This document shows, piece by piece, positions 1 to 11,730 of a stretch of DNA of 64,000 nt. The DNA lies in the NCBI RefSeq assembly GCF_000090795.2, contig NW_003546254.1, forward strand, positions 178,806 through 242,805, given 5' to 3'. The translations under genes were made by a program, and so were the position numbers. Every line of letters starts with the position of its first letter. The stretch's first letter is position 1. The DNA comes from Amphimedon queenslandica (lineage: Eukaryota; Porifera; Demospongiae; Haplosclerida; Niphatidae). The notes under the pieces were generated by a model. It had not been told where the DNA came from, ran no database searches, and was given only the letters and a program-made list of their open reading frames with translations.

Positions 1-273
1 TGTATGTACATGTACACTTAAATGTACATGTACATGTAATGGGATAGAGAACTCCACAAACAATGGTTTAGCTTTTTGCAGGAGTATGTGTACTAGTATA
101 GAAGTGAGGCTATAAAAATTGAAAATTCCTTGGCACAAAAGCAGAGCAGATTTGTCCAAGTTAGGAAACACAGTACTAATAATAGATACACACACGTATA
201 ATAAAAAGAACTTGTTAATTGTATTCAAATTCATGGTGTAATAGTAATCTTCAGTATATTCTAGTATACTCAC

Positions 274-2735
274 CTGTGCTTGTTGTTAATGTCCATTGAG
301 AGAGATGGGCCATTCATGTGTTTGTGTAGGGGGAGTGGGGCACTGTTGGGTGCAGGTGGATAAGAGTGCATGAGATCTGAATGGACAGGATTGTGAGGTG
401 GAGAGGTTGTGGGGTGAGGGAGACGAGGGGGAGGGACAGTGAAATCATTATTCATCTCTACCGCTAAATATGATGCTATAGGAAAAGAGAGAAGGAGGGC
501 GAGAAAGAGAGAGGGAGGGAGAGAGAAAGAGAGGGAGGGAGAGAGAAAGAGAGAGAGGGAGAGAGGGAGGGAGGGAGGGAGGGAGGGAGAGAGAGAGAGA
601 GAGAGGTATGAGAGAGGGGGGAATGAGAGAAAGTGAGAGAGATAATTATAAAAGAATTTTAATTGCAAGCAATAGATATAAGAGTAGTGTTTCCATTGCA
701 ATACAATTAGCAACAGAATCACAAAAGATCTCACTTACACGTACAAAGTGAAAAGTAATAATTAATAAAAACGCCATATATGCCTTACAACGGGTCACAT
801 TCCGTAAATAACAGCAAATTAGCAAATTAGAAAATGAGATTGGGTGAGGCTATATATGCATACATCACTGCATGCTAGGATGCATGACTTTTGAGTGAAT
901 ACATACAATGTACATGTACATGTACATGTACATCTACATGTACATGTAATTGATACTTACATGACGGAACTGGTAACTCTTCTTGTGAATAACTACTAAC
1001 AATATCAGTCCTAGGTATTCCTGATGAAAGGAGAGAGAGAGGGGGGAGAGAGAGAGAGGGAGAGAGAGAGAGAGGGGGGGAGGAGAGAGAGGGGAGAGAG
1101 AGAGAGAGGGGGGGGGGAGAGAGAGAGAGGGAGAGAGAGAGAGAGGGGGAGAGAGAGAGAGGAGGTATGAGGAAAGAGATAAGTTAAAATAATACAAACG
1201 ATACTTCGACACTTAACTAAACAAACCATGCACATGCAAACACGAATGATAAACACAAATCCTATAAAATGTATCTATTCTGCAGGAGATAAATCAACAG
1301 AGAGTAATGCACAACAACCAGCCAGCCCCAGCACAAGCCATATGGCATCCAATGGAGAACAAACAAGTACAGCAATACTGCAAATGAGGGCTGTCCACAA
1401 TGAATTATAACGGTGAATTAACACACGCCCGAATTTGGTAGACATGACATAGTGCAATGGACTGTGATGGGCTAATGTGGGCATGAGACAGATGGGGGGA
1501 GAGACAGAGCACTAGAATTTACATTATATGCTACACACATTCTTATTTAGCTAATGGCCTCACAGTGTGTTTGTATCTATATGGCAAGTATGTGAGTATG
1601 TGTGTGTGTGTGTGTGTGTGTGTGCTCTCTTAGAGTGTCTATGTGTGTGTCTGAAGTGTATGACTATAAAAGGACAACAACAGTTATATCATGTTTCCTG
1701 TCCTCTGGACAAATTTGACCATTTCTCCACAATATTTGTCTTCACTCTCTCTCTTTCTCACTGTTTCTTTATACACACTTTCCTTAGATAGTTCCAGTGA
1801 CTGTTTACTGTTTGTGTGAGTCTTGTAAGCTGGACATGCATCAATTTATATCAGCATATATGTACTTATGTACCTCCTCCCTTTTCTTAGATTCATTCTG
1901 AAAGCTTAAGCTCACACTAAATCACTCAACAGTTCCTTCATTATTATATTATAATACTTTCTTTCTGATGTCATTCATTTCCTACTTAGTTTCATGCTTT
2001 TAGATCATAAAAATGCACTGATATACTATAAATACTTCTCTCATCTTTTCTCTTTAAGAGCAAGCAATGAGACACATCTCTGCCTAAAAGATTCATCATA
2101 GATACCTAAGTACAAGCTATCGTGTATTTTCAGGCTGCGTTTACACAGCGAGCATCATTTTTAAACCTATAACACCGTTTATAAAGTCCTATCGAGATTC
2201 TATCACATTTTCATTTGCTTCTGTGTAAACAGCTACAGAAGCATAAAACAGGCACAAAACTGTACGGATGCTTCCTTTTCTTTTGGTTGCCGTGTAAACG
2301 CAGTCTCGCACCATACGTCCCTCAAGCCATAGGTACTAAATACAGCAACAAAGTAATTAAAATCATTCTTTTATTTCTACCAATCACTTCCCATATACAC
2401 TCCCTTTTGAAGTCAATGACACACAAGTATAGCTACAAATTACAATACATGAGTGTAGTACCTTTCTCTCCTCCTCCTCTCTTTCCTCTCTTTCGCCATT
2501 TCCAGGGTCTGACCAGTTTGTGAAAGAACCCTTTCTTCTTTTGGTGGCTCGCTTTAGCTGGGGAGATGTCCCCCATGCTTCCTAGTCTTCGCATACCGTT
2601 TGCCTCAGCTCCACGTTCAGGGTCGCCAGGGGAAGACTCGGTACTTCCAGCCGTGAGTAGATTCGAGTCACTTTGCGAGCGATGCCGCTGCTGCAGAGAC
2701 TCACCGACACTTGGGTAGGTGTACGTAGTGGCCAT
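274..2735 (-). CDS. PHACTR-like protein, 5' part of gene (three exons, continues beyond window start)
   Basis: Three exons join in phase: 2735-2462, 1020-961 and 463-274. The gene then runs off the left edge after a GT donor at 273-272. The 91-residue first exon has a basic motif FFHKLVRPWKWRKRGKR near residues 70-87. It resembles the conserved N-terminal FKPWKWRKKK segment of phosphatase and actin regulators, which bind PP1 and G-actin through RPEL motifs. Exon 2 gives a short acidic stretch ending ELPVPS, and exon 3 is proline-rich (TVPPPRLPHP). No RPEL motif is visible yet; in the family these come later. Both introns carry long CT tracts (coding strand) directly before the 3' splice site. 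The exon chain is well supported by phase. The family call rests on one short motif, so it is moderate. Confidence 0.55.
479..645. repeat. GA-rich low-complexity tract
   Basis: Nearly pure GAGAGG/GGGA tract on the plus strand, which reads as CT on the minus strand. It lies just upstream of the 3' splice site at 464-465 of the PHACTR-like gene and so forms an over-long polypyrimidine tract. Open frames across it are translated simple sequence. Confidence 0.95.
1030..1163. repeat. GA-rich low-complexity tract
   Basis: GAGAGAGG tract with runs of G. On the minus strand it is a CT tract ending only a few bases before the acceptor at 1021-1022 of the 60-bp exon 961-1020. Confidence 0.95.
1285..1410 (+). 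other. Possible plus-strand terminal exon, identity unknown
   Basis: A good 3' splice site (tctattctgcag) is followed by an in-frame hydrophilic stretch that includes QQPASPSTSHMASNGEQTS and ends HNEL before a TAA. The composition looks coding. It lies inside the large minus-strand intron of the PHACTR-like gene. No upstream plus-strand exon could be linked to it, so it may be chance. Confidence 0.2.
1590..1625. repeat. TG dinucleotide microsatellite
   Basis: About twelve TG units around 1598-1623, inside intron 1 of the PHACTR-like gene. Confidence 0.9.
2133..2305. mobile_element. Small inverted-repeat element (GCGTTTACAC ends)
   Basis: Ends are GGCTGCGTTTACAC (2133-2146) and the reverse complement of GACTGCGTTTACAC (2292-2305): 14-bp terminal inverted repeats with one mismatch around 173 bp. 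No coding capacity. It lies in the first intron of the PHACTR-like gene. The size and ends fit a MITE-type non-autonomous DNA transposon. No clear target duplication was seen. Confidence 0.5.
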
Positions 2736-2969
2736 GGGAATACAACGGGTCGTATTTAAAGTGAGGATAACAAGAGAAGGAAGTGTTGTTGTCTACGATT
2801 GTGTCTTCAAGCTACAAAGTAGATACTAGGGCGGGGCCATTTTAAACTTTAAGAATGTAGGCGGGGCTTCGTTGCTATCCACGTTTATGCACGTGGGCAG
2901 CCCAATAACACAAAGAATGAATGAATGAATGAATGAAAATAATAGCAATTATAATAATTATTATTATGT

Positions 2970-5900
2970 TTATGAACATTCCAAAGGTATTGCAAATGAA
3001 ACTGATTTATCTTTATTTTTAGTTGATTTTGTCATTTTTGAAAATATTCCATCACTATCCTGTGCTGACTCTGGTTCCTGGCCTTTCTGTATTAAAGCTA
3101 TCTGCTCCTCGTCAAATCTGTCTAGAAAGCTCTTCATTTCCTTCAACAATTGGTCTAGCTCAGCATCTATTCCTGATATAATACTTATAGTGTTGCTCCT
3201 TGTCATCTTGACTGATTTAATAGCTTGTCTACCAGTATTGCCTCTATGCTGATAGTGAGCCTGTAGAGTTTGATTCAGTTTCGATTGCAGAGCATGTAAC
3301 TGCAGAAAACAATGATAAGTATTAATTTTGAGCTATTCTAATGCAAACATTAGTCCTTTAATCTTTACCTGTACTTTATCTTTCATTGCTGTTTCTAGCA
3401 CTAGTTTCCTTTCCATTGATCTCAGTGCTCCTCTCTTTGTTTTGGCATGCTTGTCTCGCCATTCCTCATAAGCTGATGCCAATTCTCTGTTTGTTAATAA
3501 AGCAGAGCTTGTTTCACTATCCAAGTAACTGAAAAGCTCTTCTCTTTCCTATCAAATTTTTAAATTTTGTGAATGTTACATTTAAAAGAAGCATTTGCAT
3601 GCTATATGGTACATTAAAATGTTAATGAATTGTGCAGTAATTTATAAATACTTGAGTGTAGGTTTCATATTTTTCATCTGATGTTTGAGAGAAGTTTGAT
3701 ATTTCTTCAAATTCAAGTTGCCATGACTTTTCTATCTCTTCTTCTTCAGCCAATCTCTCCTCGAGCTCAGCTTTCTGTAATCTAAAACATGCATAAAACA
3801 TTAAAAGTTACTTGTTACAGCTTACGAAAATGTTTCTATCCCTTTCTCTATTTCTCCTCTCATCCTGTCCACAGTCATTTGGCTTGTATGAGTGTCCCTT
3901 AATTTCTCATTAAAATAAGCAATCTTTTCTTTGACGTCCTTTAATCTGCTTTTCTTTTCTTTTGCAGTCACTTCAAGCTCTGTATTCTACATGATTAATT
4001 GTAAAAATGGAAGATAAAAAGGAGATGATAATTATGTTACTTGTGGTGTCAGAATATTAATTCTGTCTCCCATTTCTTTTTCCAGTGTTTCAATCTCTTC
4101 ATTCAATGCTTTTAGCTTAGCAGTTAAGTCATCTATTTAAATAAAGTACTTTTCACTATTATAGTATGAAAGTACTGACCCTCGACTTCTTTGATTTGCT
4201 TCAATTTTTGCATTAATTCTTCAACTACTTCAGTCCCTTCACTTCTTTTAGCGTCTGCTTCAGCCGATTCCAGTGTCACCTTCTCAAACTGTCGTCTGTG
4301 CTCGGCTTTCATTTTCTCTAGGTCTTCCGTATTTGCAGCGACTTTGCTTTGAAAGATCCTTCTTGACTTTGTCTCTTTATGAAGTTCTTCCTTGAGTGAC
4401 TGTATGATGCTTTTGAGGTTATACTCCTCATGATCATAAAGGTCTTCTTTTTCCTGCAATAAAAGTAATGTACATGTACATACACAAAATTTTAAAAAAT
4501 TTTACGTTATAGATAAAATACAGATGTTGAGGGTTACTGGNNNNNNNNNNGTATATCCAGTAACATCCAGTAACTACCCCGTATATCCAGTAATCCAGTA
4601 TAATCCAGTATATCCAGTAACTACCCCGCTGTGGTCTACACTATATAAACTCTTGGCGGTGCCTTTGATACACCCACACACTGTAGTACAAATCAAGTTT
4701 AGATTAGTACATGTATACGTTCATACATAGCATATACATGCATGACTAACTTATAGATTATGCATGCACTTTTGTGTGTTGATTTTACAGCTTACTCTTA
4801 GCTCCAGTACAAGCTCTCTATGCTTGATCCTAGCTGCTTCTGTTTGCTCATGGATAACTGTCAACTGCTTGTCAACTTTTCGCAACTCTTTCTCAGCTGT
4901 TTTTATTGTTTTTTGAGCATCAGCATTTTTCTTATAACTATAATGAGAATGCAAAATAAACAAACGCCATGCACTTGTGAATGAACTAATTTTCAGTAAA
5001 CAGTGGTAGTCAATAAAGTATGTTTACTTTACCTAAGAGTAGTTTGTTCTTTCATTTCTTCTATTTCATGGTGCATGTTCTCATTGCTCTCTCTACACTC
5101 TCTCATCTCCTTTGTCCTTGACTGGACTTGAGCCTGAAGTACTCCATCTTTTTTGCTTAATGTCATCTCATGCTCTTTCTGCTCTACTCCAAGCCCAATT
5201 AAGTTCACATTGAGGATATCTATCTCTCTATCGAGATCTTGCACATGTTCCGAGAGAACTTTAACCTAAAGTGTGTCATTTGTTACGCGAGTCTTACAAT
5301 TATCTCATAATCTTATTGTTTTACTTCATGCGTAATTTTCTTGTGTTTGGTCTCAAGTTCATGAAGTTCACTGTCTTTTATTTCTTTTTCTTGCTTGTAA
5401 GCCATTTTCGCTGTTTTAGCTTGTTCAATGCCTTCTATTATTGATTCCTAATATTAAATATAAAAAGTTTACTTATTCGTCAGTACATGTACTCAGTGTT
5501 CATCCAATTTTCCTAATCTCTGTATATATACCTTGGTAGCTATGGATTCCTTTAAATCCTTCTGAACTACATCAACTTTCCTTTGGAGTTCTTTTATTAC
5601 ACGTTCCATTTGTTTGATCTCTGCTTCAGCATTTTCTTTAGCCTATGTATAAATAATTTATTATACTGGGCTATATTATGGTCTTAAATATTATCAGTAA
5701 ATACACTACTACATTTTATCTTACTTGATGCAGCTTTCTTTTCATTTTTGCATAGTCTTCTTGTCTGTTTCCGAGCTCTTGGTTAGTCTCCGTTTGCTTG
5801 TGGACTATAACAGCCATATTAGCTGCCTGTTCCTGTATCTTCTCTTGCAATAATGAAGACTGCTTGTTGAGAAGGTCAACACTTTGCTATTGTGATCAAA

Positions 5901-6811
5901 AAAATGCAGGCGTGACAGGTGCTGTATATAAATTGTATTAATGTGTGAATTATGATACCTTCAGTTTAACATTCTTGTCGATGATTAGTTTGACGTCGTC
6001 TTGTATCTGCTTGAGGTGACGTCCTTCAAAGCCAGCATGCCATTTCATTTCAAGCATATCTTGAAGACATTGTTCATGCTCTGATTGAGGGAGAGGAAAT
6101 TTATGTAATACAATAAGAAACATAAATACAGCGTACATATAAAATAGACACAAAGAATCGTGTAAAATGATGCTGTAAGTCATTTCTTTGCTTGCCTTTT
6201 TGCACTATATTTGCTAGTATTTTCAACCTTTCGGCAGCCTTTGCATCCAGCTTTGCCCTCATGTCTTTAACCTTTGATTTCTCCTCTTCAAGCAAGCCAA
6301 CAGTCTCCTTCCTATCCTTTTCTAGCCTCATGATCAAACTCAGTGACCTAGCTATCGCTTGATCTGCAGTTGACCAGTCAAACTGATCTGCATGCTGTAC
6401 AGCACTTGAGTCAGTTGCTGTCTTGCTTAGTTTCCTTGCAATGCCTGTATGGACACCACGGACCTGAAGCTTTTTAGTTTTACTCTCGGTTTTACTAGTA
6501 GCTGTATCAGACTCTCCTTCAGTTTTATGATCTGGACTAGTTATTTTTAGCCTGCTGCTGGATCTATTTCCTGCTAGTCCACTTGACACACTTGGTACTA
6601 CAAACCCTTTCTCAAATGATTCATGCCATAGCTCCAGTTGCTTCTTCAATGCAGAGAGAAGTGATGTAGCATTCTCCACACACTTGCCATCGTTTCCAAG
6701 CAGACAGCTCCCTTCATCACAGCCATTTCGACTAGCTCCAGTAGTCGGTGTAGTGGCCATGGAGGGAGAGGCTGAGGGGACACTGGGACCCTTCTTCATG
6801 ACCCAATCCAT
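2970..6811 (-). CDS. Coiled-coil protein, CCDC178-like (13 exons, 891 aa)
   Basis: Exons: 6811-6196, 6080-5959, 5886-5725, 5642-5532, 5447-5325, 5265-5033, 4937-4796, 4453-4180, 4132-4041, 3986-3826, 3781-3652, 3548-3369 and 3299-2970. They total 2676 nt (892 codons with stop) with every phase consistent. The N-terminus (MDWVMKKGPSVP, then CVENATSLLSALKKQLELW) and the junction VQKEHEQCLQDMLEMKW resemble what I recall of CCDC178. The rest is almost continuous heptad-like coiled coil without other domains. Length is close to that of human CCDC178 (about 870). The first intron has a GC donor (AAAAG|GCAAGC), chosen because it restores VQKEHE in frame. Cellular role is unknown. The start lies 97 bp from the divergent POLR3F start. 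The exon chain is strong; the family name is tentative, and another long coiled-coil family is possible. Confidence 0.6.
4524..4640. repeat. Short tandem repeat next to a 10-N assembly gap
   Basis: The N run is 4541-4550. After it comes a degenerate repeat of TATATCCAGTAACATCCAG type to about 4627. The gap probably marks a collapsed tandem array inside intron 7 of the CCDC178-like gene. No exon appears to be lost, because phases match on both sides. Confidence 0.85.
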
Positions 6812-6908
6812 TGTTTGGGTTACTATGGATACTTATGGGCGGGGCCAAGACACAAAAAGGAGTGGTCAGTATAATAAAACCCGCGTTGTGGCGGGCTATA
6901 AAAGCAAG
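6812..6908. promoter_or_regulatory. Bidirectional promoter interval (CCDC178-like / POLR3F)
   Basis: Only 97 bp separate the two divergent start codons. The interval contains a GC-box-like GGGCGGGGCC at about 6839-6848. The plus-strand start codon lies in AAGATGGCGG, a YY1-like context. Shared promoter use is inferred from spacing. Confidence 0.55.
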
Positions 6909-9900
6909 ATGGCGGTAAAAATGGAAGTAAAAATGGAGAGAGAAGATGAACAGCTTTCGCACAGTGATCCTTTAGAACTGGAGGATAGGATACTGGAACT
7001 GTGTACTGCTAATGAGAAGGGGATCACTGAGCAGACCATAATTACTGATCAACCTTCCATTAACGTTGAAACGAGGAAGAAAGCATTACAAAGACTCTTA
7101 TCTGTGGTAGGTGTAAGTTTAAAAAGTCTTTGTAATTATATGTAGTACCCCAAATTCATTGTCAGAAAAACTTTGCACATTTGTTACTATTTTTATAAAT
7201 TCAATGTAGTTTTTGTTAGCGTTGCTTCAATTAGTTTTCACTTTTCCATGTTATGCGCATTAAATACGGATGTTATTATTTAGGGTAAGATTGAAGTATA
7301 TAAGCAAGGATCCTCGCTTATCTACCGTCTTAAAACTAATGTTGGAACAAGGTACTTTAATTATAATGATTAGTATTTATTTTGTTGTTTCTTCTGCAGT
7401 AGTACTAAAGGCTTTGAGTTAGAAGAGAAGGTTGTATATCAGATCATTGAGGGAAGTGGAACTAAGGGAATATGGACACGGGACATTAGGACCTCGTCAA
7501 ACTTAACCGACCTACAGATCAACAAGTGTTTAAAGACACTCGAGAGCAAGAAGCTGGTGAAGAAAGTCAAAACTGTCCCTCCATCAAAGAAAAAGATTTA
7601 TATGTTGTTTGATTTGGAACCAGATGAGTCATTGACTGGTGGGGCTTGGTACAGTGACCAGGAATTTGAAACTGAGTTTGTTGATGTACTTAATGTGAAA
7701 TGCCAACAGTACCTTCAGAAAAAAGTAAATGTCAGATTTTAACAAGAATCAGGGTTTGCCACAAATTATGTTCAGTGAGCTAAACAGCATGAGCTTCATG
7801 AGCTGACAAGCACTACAATACAGTACATGGCATTTGGAGCAACTTCAAAAATTCATAAAAAATCTAATTTTGATCAGAATCAGCTCAAAGTTAATACACA
7901 GCATAAGAGCATGTATATGTATCAGAAAAAAATATAAAAATGAAGAATTCTCTTCTAGTCAATTTTGCCAAAATTTGGCCCGAGACACAAGGCTATAGCC
8001 TTTGGTCATTGGCCTGATTTTTGAGCAACTTTAAAAACTCATAAAAAATTCAAATTTGATCGGAATTAGCTCAAAGTTGATATACAGCATAAGAACATGT
8101 ATATGTATCAGAAAAAATTATAAAAATGAAGAATTCTCTTCTAGTCAATTTTGCCAAAATTTTGCCCGAGACACAAGGCTATAGCCTTTGGTCATTGGCC
8201 TGATTTTTGAGCAACTTTAAAAACTCATAAAAAATTCAAATTTGATCGGAATTAGCTCAAAGTTGATACACAGCATAAGAACTGTATATGTATCAGAAAA
8301 AATTATAAAAATGAAGAATTCTTTTCTAGTCAATTTTGCCAAAATTTGGCCAGAGACACAAGGCTATAGCCTTTGGTCATTGGCCTGATTTTTGACAAGA
8401 ATCAGGGTTTGCCACAAATCATGTTCAGAGAGCTAAACAGTATGCTTCATGAGCTGACAAGCACTGTTTAATAATACATAGCTTTTTGAGCAACTTTAAA
8501 AATTCAAATTTGATTGAAATCCGATACACAGCATGATACAGTAGCATGTATATGTATCAGTAGAAAATATATAAATGGGAAATTCTCTCAGAGCCATTTT
8601 TGACAAAATTTAGCCAACAAAGTCCCTTTACTATAGTACAGGGTGTTTTGCTCAATTTTAATTTTTTTTAATGCAAATTTGATCAGAATCTGCTCAAAGT
8701 TGATACACAATATAAGGACATGTATGAGAAAAAATTTTAAATGGAGAGTTTTCTCATTTCTCGAAATAAGTACCATAATTATAGCCAGAAAGTTTTGTGG
8801 CAAAAAAACTTTAATGGTTTGATGGCTCCCAGTCTATTTGTGGTTTTCATTTTCGTGGATCATCAGTGAATCTCCCATGCCTCTCATAAACCTGCAAATA
8901 TTTTGTGGTTTTTAATTTCGTGATGTCATTCCAAACATGAAAGTTTTTGGCCACGAAACTTTCCAGCTATATGGTATAGTACAGTCTCTTAAAATACCCT
9001 GTACTGTATTGCAGGGTATTTCATTAGGAGAGGATTCTTCATTTTATTTTTATATGATTTTGTAGGCTCGTAATGCATGTAGTGAACACAGTGCTCCGTT
9101 ATTGCAGAGAAGAGCTTCATCTGCTACAGTCAGTGAAGTCTGTGAATACATTAAGAAGCTTAACATCAGTAGAGTATGTTCATAAAATTACCCGATACTT
9201 TTATCCTTTAATTGTTACTACTCTCTCCTTCTATTCCCTTCTTTTATTCCATTTTCTTAAAGGCCTCCATACACTAGGCAACATGTTGCTGGCAACTTTG
9301 TGGTTACTTTGATCTTGTAAGCAACATGTTTCCAGAAATAGAAAGCTGTTCTATTTCTGGCAACATGTTGCTTACAAGATCAAAGTAGCCCCAAATGCTG
9401 CTAGCAAAATGTTGCCTGTTGTATGTTGGGCTTTAAAGTTTATCTTTTGTTGCATTTCAATTCATCTCTATGTTATCATTAATCTGTACTTCTCAGGTTG
9501 ATCTGACTCATCGTAATCTTGAATCAATCCTCAATACTCTGGTGTTTGATGGTAAAGCGCTCATGACGCATGAACTAGGCCCTGATGGAACTGCCATTAA
9601 AGTGTACAGAGCCACTAAACTATATACTAATGGCGGACAGCATCTTGTGCCTGGCTTCAGCAGAACACCTTGCGGAATTTGTCCGGTGAGTTTTGATTTA
9701 ATAATAATGACATATAAATTGCATATTGGAGTGGAATGTTTGTGCATTTGGGAAAGTTTTTGTATTGATTTGTGGTAGTAAAGGGAAAGCACCAGGCTGC
9801 CTCCCTATAATTATTTTTAAAATTTAAGGCATGACTTTTCAGTTATCTTTTGTTCTTCTTGAGAAGCACTTATGATTTATTATTATTAGGTTATTGATCA

Positions 9901-9967
9901 GTGTACACCTGATGGCGCCATCTCTCCATTGAACTGTACTTATATGAAAGACTGGCTTCGGTTTTGA
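6909..9967 (+). CDS. POLR3F: DNA-directed RNA polymerase III subunit RPC6 (321 aa)
   Basis: Exons 6909-7106, 7284-7351, 7400-7724, 9066-9173, 9497-9685 and 9890-9967 sum to 966 nt in perfect phase, giving 321 aa against 316 in human. The protein has the RPC34 tandem winged-helix region. Diagnostic strings are KGIWTRDIRTSSNLT, LESKKLVKKVK, SLTGGAWYSDQEFETEF and the C-terminal end CTYMKDWLRF. RPC6 belongs to the Pol III-specific RPC3-RPC6-RPC7 subcomplex. It contacts the TFIIIB factor BRF1 during initiation in the nucleus. The start codon (AAGATGGCGG) was chosen as the first ATG of the conserved frame; a second in-frame ATG follows shortly after. The 1.3-kb intron 3 is filled with the ~186-bp repeat and a small inverted-repeat element, and intron 4 holds a hairpin element. 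Confidence 0.95.
7780..8720. repeat. Tandem array of ~186-bp repeat (GGCTATAGCC variant)
   Basis: Near-identical units repeat the cores ACACAAGGCTATAGCCTTTGG (starts of GGCTATAGCC near 7991, 8177 and 8362, i.e. 186 and 185 bp apart) plus AAGTTGATACACAGCATAAG. More diverged units run on to about 8720. The core is self-complementary. The array lies wholly within intron 3 of POLR3F. Confidence 0.9.
8771..8976. mobile_element. MITE-like element, CCGTATAGCTGG-end family
   Basis: The left end (TACCAT..ATAGCCAGAAAGTTT) and right end (AAACTTTCCAGCTATATGGTA) are imperfect inverted repeats around 206 bp. Intronic (POLR3F intron 3). The ends match the other family members at 12682, 36319, 36833, 50621, 52701 and 60236. 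Confidence 0.6.
9262..9437. mobile_element. Long hairpin element (near-palindrome)
   Basis: Near-perfect inverted arms: ACTTTGATCTTGTAAGCAAC (about 9306-9325) is mirrored by GTTGCTTACAAGATCAAAGT (about 9368-9387). Outer arms CTAGGCAACATGTTGCT / AGCAAAATGTTGCCTG extend the foldback to about 175 bp. A foldback MITE in intron 4 of POLR3F. A related half-copy with GTATGTTGGGCTTTA lies near 39119-39182. Confidence 0.7.
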
Positions 9968-10176
9968 ATGTGGAAGAGCTACATTATTTAATTCTAACGA
10001 GTAATTTTTAAAGAGTTAAATGTTTATACTGTTGGTTTATTTGTTAATGCACCAATGCACTAAGATGACTATTCATATCTATGATTCATTGATTCGTGAT
10101 AAACCGCGCCCTACTGTTATCTTGGCATGCAATTGGGCGTATGCTGCTACTGTAGTCGTGAGTGTGGTGTTAAAAG

Positions 10177-11535
10177 ATGGCTAGCTCTAGCTTGAAGCAA
10201 ACGCTGAAAGCTCTGTATGCTGAGCTTGTAAGAGGATTGGATCCGGACTCTGCGAGCGAGTTCTTCTCTGAAGGTCTATTGACTAACTCAGAGAAAGAGT
10301 CAGTCGATGCCGGAGCCACCAGGACCAAGAAGAACAGGAATTTGATGGATGCACTCCTAAGACGGGACCCTGAAAAAGCTCTCCAGAAGATCATAGAAGT
10401 CCTGGAAGGAGAAGAAGGAGAGGATAAAGTAGCAAACGAGGTGTTGCTGCGAAAGATAGAAGAAAGTCAGTCATTGCACTGATAAGCATCAGCCTTTTAA
10501 TCATTTTTTCTTCTTATCTCCCCACTAGAATATCCCCATTATTCATATGAGAACGGGCTGCAACAACAACAACAACAACAAGGACCACCTCCTCCAGCTG
10601 AAGTACCCACTCGAGAACCCATGAACATTCCAGTTGACATCAAACCAATTGGAGTAATACCACGAGGTAGCGGGCCGACCAAACCTGCGGCTATTCCTCA
10701 AATAGCTCAAGTATCAGCAACCACTCCACATAATGAAGGAACTGATGGTGGTAGGAGGGACCGCTACCCAATGAACAGTGTACCTCGTGGCTACTGCATC
10801 ATCATCAACAATGAGAAGTTTGCAACCTTAAGAGAAAGGGCAGGCAGCAAATGGGACGCTGATTCTCTCGAAGAGCTGTTTCGTGAGTATTTGGGTTTTC
10901 ACGTCGAGCGTTACAATGACCTTGACTCGCAACGGATTCGGAAGCTCATGAAAAGTGTACAGGAGCAGGATCATAGTCGACTGAGTTGTCTAGTAGTTGC
11001 AATTCTTTCTCATGGTGTGAATGGTCAGGTATATGGAACTGATGGAGTCCTGATAAAAGTAGATGACCTAACAGATTATTTCAATGGAAGGTGGTGTCCG
11101 TCACTAAATGGCAAACCGAAAATATTTCTCCTCCAAGCTTGCCGTGGCGGTAACTTCGACTACGGAGCTATCAATCCAGAGAGCACAGATAGCGGGGAGA
11201 TGGACCAGTCTGTAGTGTCTCAAATTCTTGATGAGGATGAAACTGATGGAGGCGGCTATTCTCTTTTGCCAGATAATGCCGACTTCATACTTGCATATGC
11301 TACAACACCTGGCTACGTGTCTTGGAGGAACTCTGCCTTTGGAACATGGTTCATTAAAGCATTTGTAGATACAATGTACGATAAAGCATCCACAGATCAT
11401 TTCATGGATAACCTTATTGAGGTTAATCGGATTGTTGCGGAGGAATATGAGTCCCGTGGCAAGCAGAAGCAAATGCCTGCTCCGGTTACGACACTCCGCT
11501 ACAAGCTGTACCTCCCACCAGTGAAAAGGAAATAA
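10177..11535 (+). CDS. Caspase with N-terminal CARD (431 aa, two exons)
   Basis: Exon 1 is 10177-10465 and exon 2 is 10529-11535, joined at phase 1 through K97. Residues about 5-80 form a death-fold CARD (LVRGLDPDSASEFFSEGLL.. LMDALLRRDPEKALQKII). A Q7 and proline-rich linker follows. The peptidase C14 domain spans about residues 177-430: catalytic His at about 258 in ILSHG, catalytic Cys at about 301 in QACRGG, and the substrate-pocket motif SWRNSAFGTWFI. The interdomain linker has acidic candidate processing sites (DSTDSGEMD, DEDETDGGG), as in initiator/executioner zymogens. The role is cleavage after Asp in apoptosis or immune-type signalling. CARD implies activation by recruitment to an adaptor. 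All catalytic residues are present, so it should be active. Orthology to a given vertebrate caspase is not claimed. Confidence 0.93.
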
Positions 11536-11690
11536 AACAGCTACTTTAGTCATTTGTAGTACATTACCTGTAATCATAGATACTCTATGCTGTAATCTAC
11601 ATTATTTTTTGCTTCTAAGAAATTGCATTTTGCAAGAAAAGGGAGTAGCTACTTGAGTGGGCGTGGCTCATTTTTAATTAACGACTTTAT

Positions 11691-11706
11691 ACTGCGCATG
11701 CGCAGT
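11691..11706. promoter_or_regulatory. NRF1-type palindromic site upstream of SRRM1
   Basis: Perfect 16-bp palindrome ACTGCGCATGCGCAGT containing TGCGCATGCGCA, the NRF1 (alpha-Pal) consensus of animals. It lies 25 bp before the SRRM1 start codon, with a GGGCGTGGCTC box near 11659. Confidence 0.6.
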
Positions 11707-11730
11707 AGTTACACATTTTCTGCACTAAAA

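Noticed and set aside
439-636. Plus-strand open frame of Arg/Glu/Gly repeats
   Set aside because: It is the translation of the GA tract; no splice sites or conserved sequence.
934-1256. Minus-strand Ser/Leu/Pro-rich open frames
   Set aside because: Translated CT repeat. Only the 60-bp exon 961-1020 is supported, in a different frame.
8588-8803. 71-residue minus-strand frame
   Set aside because: Lies in the ~186-bp repeat and MITE; similar frames recur wherever the repeat occurs.
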